From assembly GCF_007990755.1 (NCBI RefSeq), contig NZ_BJXA01000063.1, forward strand, positions 1-54,294: a DNA stretch of 54,294 bases, written 5' to 3'. The translations under genes were made by a program, and so were the position numbers. Positions 49,804 through 54,294 of the stretch are shown piece after piece. Each line of letters begins with the position of its first letter. Position 1 is the first letter of the stretch. The notes beneath the pieces are model-generated. The model was not told the DNA's origin, made no database searches, and saw only the letters and a list, made by a program, of their open reading frames with translations. This DNA is from Nocardia ninae NBRC 108245 (lineage in GTDB: Bacteria > Actinomycetota > Actinomycetes > Mycobacteriales > Mycobacteriaceae).

Positions 49804-50939
49804 GCCGCTCCTACCACCGCACGGGCGACGACCACCCGCATGATTTCATTGGTGCCTTCGAGGATCTGGTGTACCCGCAGATCCCGGACGATCTTCTCCA
49901 GACCGTATTCGGCCAGGTAACCGTAGCCGCCGTGCAGTTGCAGCGCCTTGTTCGCGACCTCGAAGCCTGCGTCGGTGGCGAATCGCTTTGCCATGGCGCA
50001 CAACTCGACCTTGTCCGGCGCGTCGGCGTCGAGCGCCGCCGCGGCCCGCCACAGCAGGGTGCGGGCGGCCTCCAACTCCGTTCGCATGTCGGCGAGCTGA
50101 AACCGCAATGCATCGTTCTTCAGCAGCGGTGCGCCGAACGCGTTGCGCTGCGCCAGGTACGGCACCGTCTTGTCCAGCGCCGCCTGCGCGCCGCCGACCG
50201 AGCAGGCGGCGATATTCAGCCGTCCGCCGTTGAGTCCGTTCATCGCGATGCGGAAGCCGTCGCCCTCCGCGCCGAGCAGGTTGACCGCCGGAACCCTGGC
50301 GTCTTCGAAGATCACCTGCCGGGTGGGCTGGGCGTGCCAGCCCATCTTTCGCTCGTTGGCGCCGAAGGAGAGGCCCGGCGTATCGGCGGGCACGATGAAC
50401 GCCGAAATACCGCGCGCGCCTGGGCTTCCGGTGCGGGCCATGACCACGTACACGTCGGTGGCGCCCGCGCCGGAGATGAATTGCTTTACGCCGTTGAAGA
50501 TGTAGTCGTCGCCGTCGCGGACGGCCTTGGTGCTCAAGGCCGCCGCGTCCGAGCCGACACCGGGCTCGGTCAGCGCGTAACTCGCCAGCAGTTCCATCGA
50601 GGTCAGCCGCGGCAGCCAGCGATGGCGCTGGGCGTCGTCGCCGTAGCTGTCGATCATCCAGGTCGCCATGTTGTGGATGGAGATGTAGGCCGCGATGGCC
50701 GGGCACCCCGTGGCGAGTTGCTCGAAGATGCGCACGGCGTCGAGCCTGCGCAGACCCGAGCCGCCTACGTCCTCTTGGACGTAGATGCCGCCGAGGCCCA
50801 GCGGGCCGGCCTTGCGCAGCACATCGACCGGAAAGTGTTTCTGCTCATCCCATTCCAGCGCGTTCGGCGCGAGGAACTCGTCGGCGAAGCCGCGGGCGGT
50901 GTCGCTGATCGCTTTCTCGTCGTCGTCGAGGATGAACAT
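49800..50939 (-). CDS. acyl-CoA dehydrogenase (probable isobutyryl-CoA dehydrogenase)
   Basis: FAD enzyme introducing the alpha-beta double bond into a short branched acyl-CoA. The 379 residues carry ALTEPGVGSDAAALSTKAVRDGD (FAD site), the FGAPLLKNDALRFQLADM helix, QLHGGYGYLAEYGLEKIVRDLRVHQILEGTNEIMR, and a Glu at 361 in the catalytic-base position of short-chain enzymes. It lies between mmsA and the hydrolase gene, which argues for isobutyryl-CoA as substrate. It corresponds to fadE9 in M. tuberculosis. Confidence 0.93.
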   Translation of the reverse strand: MFILDDDEKAISDTARGFADEFLAPNALEWDEQKHFPVDVLRKAGPLGLGGIYVQEDVGGSGLRRLDAVRIFEQLATGCPAIAAYISIHNMATWMIDSYGDDAQRHRWLPRLTSMELLASYALTEPGVGSDAAALSTKAVRDGDDYIFNGVKQFISGAGATDVYVVMARTGSPGARGISAFIVPADTPGLSFGANERKMGWHAQPTRQVIFEDARVPAVNLLGAEGDGFRIAMNGLNGGRLNIAACSVGGAQAALDKTVPYLAQRNAFGAPLLKNDALRFQLADMRTELEAARTLLWRAAAALDADAPDKVELCAMAKRFATDAGFEVANKALQLHGGYGYLAEYGLEKIVRDLRVHQILEGTNEIMRVVVARAVVGAA

Positions 50940-50942
50940 TCG

Positions 50943-52442
<1,500 letters not shown>

Positions 52443-52536
52443 GCCAGTCCTGTTCTGGTAGCCGACCGTGACACCGCAGCGCGGTATGCGGTCATCCTAT
52501 AGTTGGACGTCCATGTATCTAGTGAGTGTGATTCAT

Positions 52537-52551
52537 CCCACGTCGCGTGGG
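52537..52551. promoter_or_regulatory. CCCACG-TCG-CGTGGG palindrome upstream of mmsA
   Basis: A perfect 6-bp dyad with a 3-base centre lies about 95 bases upstream of mmsA, and a GGACGTCC palindrome (52505-52512) lies nearer. Either could be an operator for the valine operon. I did not identify a regulator or firm promoter hexamers. Confidence 0.35.
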
Positions 52552-52633
52552 AGCGCCCGGACTCTGCGGAATAATACTCCTACCAGGGGTTTCACCGCGT
52601 TATGCGGGGAGACTTCGAAGGCAGTCGACCGGC

Positions 52634-53578
52634 CTAGTCCGACGGCTTCGGCGACCTGGTGAGTACGTACGAGCCGACCCCGAGAGCCACTGCCCCGATC
52701 ACCAGCACAGCGACCGCTACGGCGAGGACGCTGTCGGTCCACTGCGTCACCGCCTGACCGGTCGCCAGGGCAACCGCGAGACCGCCGCCGATCACGAGCA
52801 CCGTCGAACGCTGCTGCGCGAACAGAACGAAGCAGACGGCCGCCACCAGCGCGCTGAGCAAGAACGCCCACGGCCGATGGTCCGAATCGGTGACGATCGC
52901 ACCGACCAGTGCGATCCCGATCGCGATCGCGTATCCCAGCCAGGTCTCGACAAACGCGCCGATCCTGCTGAGCGCGAACCATATTCCGCCGACCACGAGC
53001 ATGCCGAGGCCCACCCAGAGGTCGCTGACGCCGAACATTTCGTCGAGCGCCACCGGGATGGCCGACGCACTGAAGATGCCGCAGGCCAGCATGCCGATGA
53101 CCGAAGGAACGGCGATGTAGCCGAGCACGGCGGCGACCAGTCCGGCGAGCGCCGACCACGACGCCGCGTCGGCGGAGCCGTTTTCGAGCGCGGTACCCAC
53201 CGTCCCGGTCACCGAACCGGCGGCGAGCGCCAGCAAAGCCCCGGCAAGCCGAACCCGGGAGCCATGCGGATCCCGGTCGAACAATTTGGACGGTCCGCCG
53301 ACCACGGCGATCGCGCCGAGGACGAGCCCGACCGATACCGCGATCAGCAGGGTCACTTGCGCACCGCGCGCGAGATCGTCCCACGACGCCCCGATGACCA
53401 GCGCGATGCCGCAGAACACCAGCCCGGCACCGATGTACGCCGCGATCTCGGCGAGGATCTTCCCGCGCGGCCGCGGCTCGTGCGCGGCCAGCGCGCCCAT
53501 CACTGCCTCGAACTGCGCTTCGGTCAGCACACCCTGCTCGACCAGCTTCCGCACAGCCAACCTCTGGTGTGTCGCCAT
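52634..53578 (-). CDS. multi-spanning membrane protein (DUF2157-like)
   Basis: A 314-residue protein. A short cytoplasmic N-terminal helix-turn region (MATHQRLAVRKLVEQGVLTEAQFEAVM) precedes about nine or ten hydrophobic segments, from ILAEIAAYIGAGLVFCGIAL to the C-terminal VLVIGAVALGVGSYVLTRS. This layout resembles DUF2157 proteins, in which a soluble sensor-like segment leads a membrane bundle. No catalytic motif is visible. The ATG at 53578 starts this recognisable unit; an open frame upstream of it is rich in Arg and Pro and looks spurious. Confidence 0.8.
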   Translation of the reverse strand: MATHQRLAVRKLVEQGVLTEAQFEAVMGALAAHEPRPRGKILAEIAAYIGAGLVFCGIALVIGASWDDLARGAQVTLLIAVSVGLVLGAIAVVGGPSKLFDRDPHGSRVRLAGALLALAAGSVTGTVGTALENGSADAASWSALAGLVAAVLGYIAVPSVIGMLACGIFSASAIPVALDEMFGVSDLWVGLGMLVVGGIWFALSRIGAFVETWLGYAIAIGIALVGAIVTDSDHRPWAFLLSALVAAVCFVLFAQQRSTVLVIGGGLAVALATGQAVTQWTDSVLAVAVAVLVIGAVALGVGSYVLTRSPKPSD

Positions 53579-53730
53579 CGCCCCATTATGTCCGGGCCAA
53601 CACCCCACCCGCCGGAGATCGTCGATTCGACGCGCCACCCGCACACCCTCGGTAGCCCGACCTGTCACCGAACTCGTGCGCGGGTCAGCACGATGCGCCC
53701 CAGGCAACGGACACCGTGGCGACGACCCCC

Positions 53731-53814
53731 CTACCGTGCGACAGCGGGCCGCGCTCGACACGGTGCCGGGTCGGCGAGCGAAGCCACGGCGATCTGGCCG
53801 CCCGTACTCGGCGG
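53731..53814 (-). pseudogene. duplicated tail of the neighbouring secreted-protein gene
   Basis: Directly after the stop of the next gene, the same strand encodes GGQIAVASLADP and a stop at 53733-53731. This parallels GGHITVASLAHP near the end of the intact gene. The DNA of 53759-53802 aligns with 53840-53885 at roughly three quarters of positions. No start codon or body belongs to this copy, so it is a remnant of a tandem paralogue or a partial duplication. Confidence 0.6.
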
Positions 53815-53816
53815 GT

Positions 53817-54293
53817 TCAGGATTCGGGGCCGAGCTCCACCACGGTTCCCGGGTGCGCCAGCGAGGCCACGGTGATGTGGCCGCCCTTTGCCTGGTCGAT
53901 GATCTGACCTTGCCAGGCCACGAAGCAGGAGGCGATCTCGCTGTTGTAGGCGCGGGTGAGGATGGGGGCCAAGACCTTGGCGAGTTCACCCTCGGCGGCG
54001 ATCAGCTGATCGCGGTAAGGGCCGTAGTACGGCAGGATAGCCTGCAGGACAACGGCTTCCACGCCTTGCACCTGGGTGATGAACGGGTCGATCGCCGGCT
54101 GGTACCGCGCGAGCACCGGGGCGACCTCGGCGAGCACCGGGCCTGCCAGCTGCAGGATGGGTTGGTAGACCGAGCCGAGCGCGAAAGCTTCCGAGGAGAA
54201 CGGGCCCGCCAGCGGAGCCAGTCCGATCAGCGAGGCGAGACCGCCCTGCTGCTTCGGCGCGGGCCAGCCGAGCGGGCAGGCGGGCTGCGCCGG
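53817..54293 (-). CDS. secreted protein, N-terminus cut by the window edge
   Basis: The frame is open to the right edge, so at least 158 residues are present without a start. The visible part begins PAQPACPLGWPAPKQQGG, like the mature end of an exported protein. It continues with helical Ala/Leu/Pro-rich sequence (FALGSVYQPILQLAGPVLAE) and has one further Cys near the end (EIASCFVAWQGQII). I do not recognise a family. The internal GTG at 54137 is not needed as a start. Its 3' end is partly duplicated just downstream. Confidence 0.6.
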   Translation of the reverse strand, partial: PAQPACPLGWPAPKQQGGLASLIGLAPLAGPFSSEAFALGSVYQPILQLAGPVLAEVAPVLARYQPAIDPFITQVQGVEAVVLQAILPYYGPYRDQLIAAEGELAKVLAPILTRAYNSEIASCFVAWQGQIIDQAKGGHITVASLAHPGTVVELGPES

Positions 54294-54294
54294 G

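Overview
The window is high-GC actinobacterial chromosome, most like Nocardia or a close relative in the Mycobacteriales. The left half repeats, gene for gene but inverted, the block known in Mycobacterium tuberculosis from argS to murA: argS, lysA, hom, thrC, thrB, rho, rpmE, prfA, prmC, a Sua5/YrdC gene, wecA/rfe, an atpI-like gene, atpB-E-F-H-A-G-D-C, a DUF2550 gene, a PduO-type adenosyltransferase, murA, and then an rRNA promoter. Further hints are a C-terminal extension of AtpA, an extra loop in AtpG, a very long basic N-terminal domain in Rho, and MurA with Asp in place of the fosfomycin-reactive Cys. Unlike Mycobacterium, the ATP synthase b and delta subunits are separate genes.

Layout. 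1-25075 (minus strand) is core: an rRNA promoter reading off the left edge, murA, cobalamin adenosyltransferase, DUF2550, the complete F1Fo-ATP synthase operon, decaprenyl-phosphate GlcNAc-1-phosphate transferase, translation factors (PrmC, PrfA, L31, threonylcarbamoyl-AMP synthase), Rho, and the overlapping aspartate-family cluster lysA-hom-thrC-thrB behind argS. 25190-26829 (plus) is a coupled DUF3105/DUF305 pair. 26926-28091 is a tRNA-Arg(CCG) followed by a small islet: one methyltransferase gene closed by a degenerate copy of the tRNA 3' end and its terminator. 28159-36670 (minus) is an accessory polyketide locus: a 2470-residue highly reducing type I PKS (KS-AT-DH-cMT-psiKR-ER-KR-ACP) followed four bases later by a thioester-reductase-type SDR. 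37201-40799 holds envelope and secreted genes: a CPBP protease, a small secreted protein, a membrane-anchored DUF4878-like protein and a Tat-exported metallophosphoesterase. 40870-44552 is an iron ABC importer operon behind a DtxR/IdeR-type box. 44572-46615 has tRNA-Cys, a degenerate repeat array, a MarR regulator and a truncated membrane-anchored Hsp70-like ATPase. 46691-52442 (minus) is fatty-acid/valine catabolism: an enoyl-CoA hydratase, then mmsA, acyl-CoA dehydrogenase, 3-hydroxyisobutyryl-CoA hydrolase and mmsB as a tight operon. The right edge has a multi-spanning membrane protein and a cut-off secreted protein whose 3' end is partly duplicated.

The best candidates for something undescribed are the stand-alone PKS plus reductase pair, whose domain order resembles fungal highly reducing synthases, and the tRNA-Arg-bounded islet next to it. 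Smaller points of interest are a 36-bp tandem repeat array near rho, a dispersed intergenic repeat that has become coding sequence at the start of thrC, and the duplicated gene tail at the right edge. All domain and family calls come from reading motifs; no database search was run.
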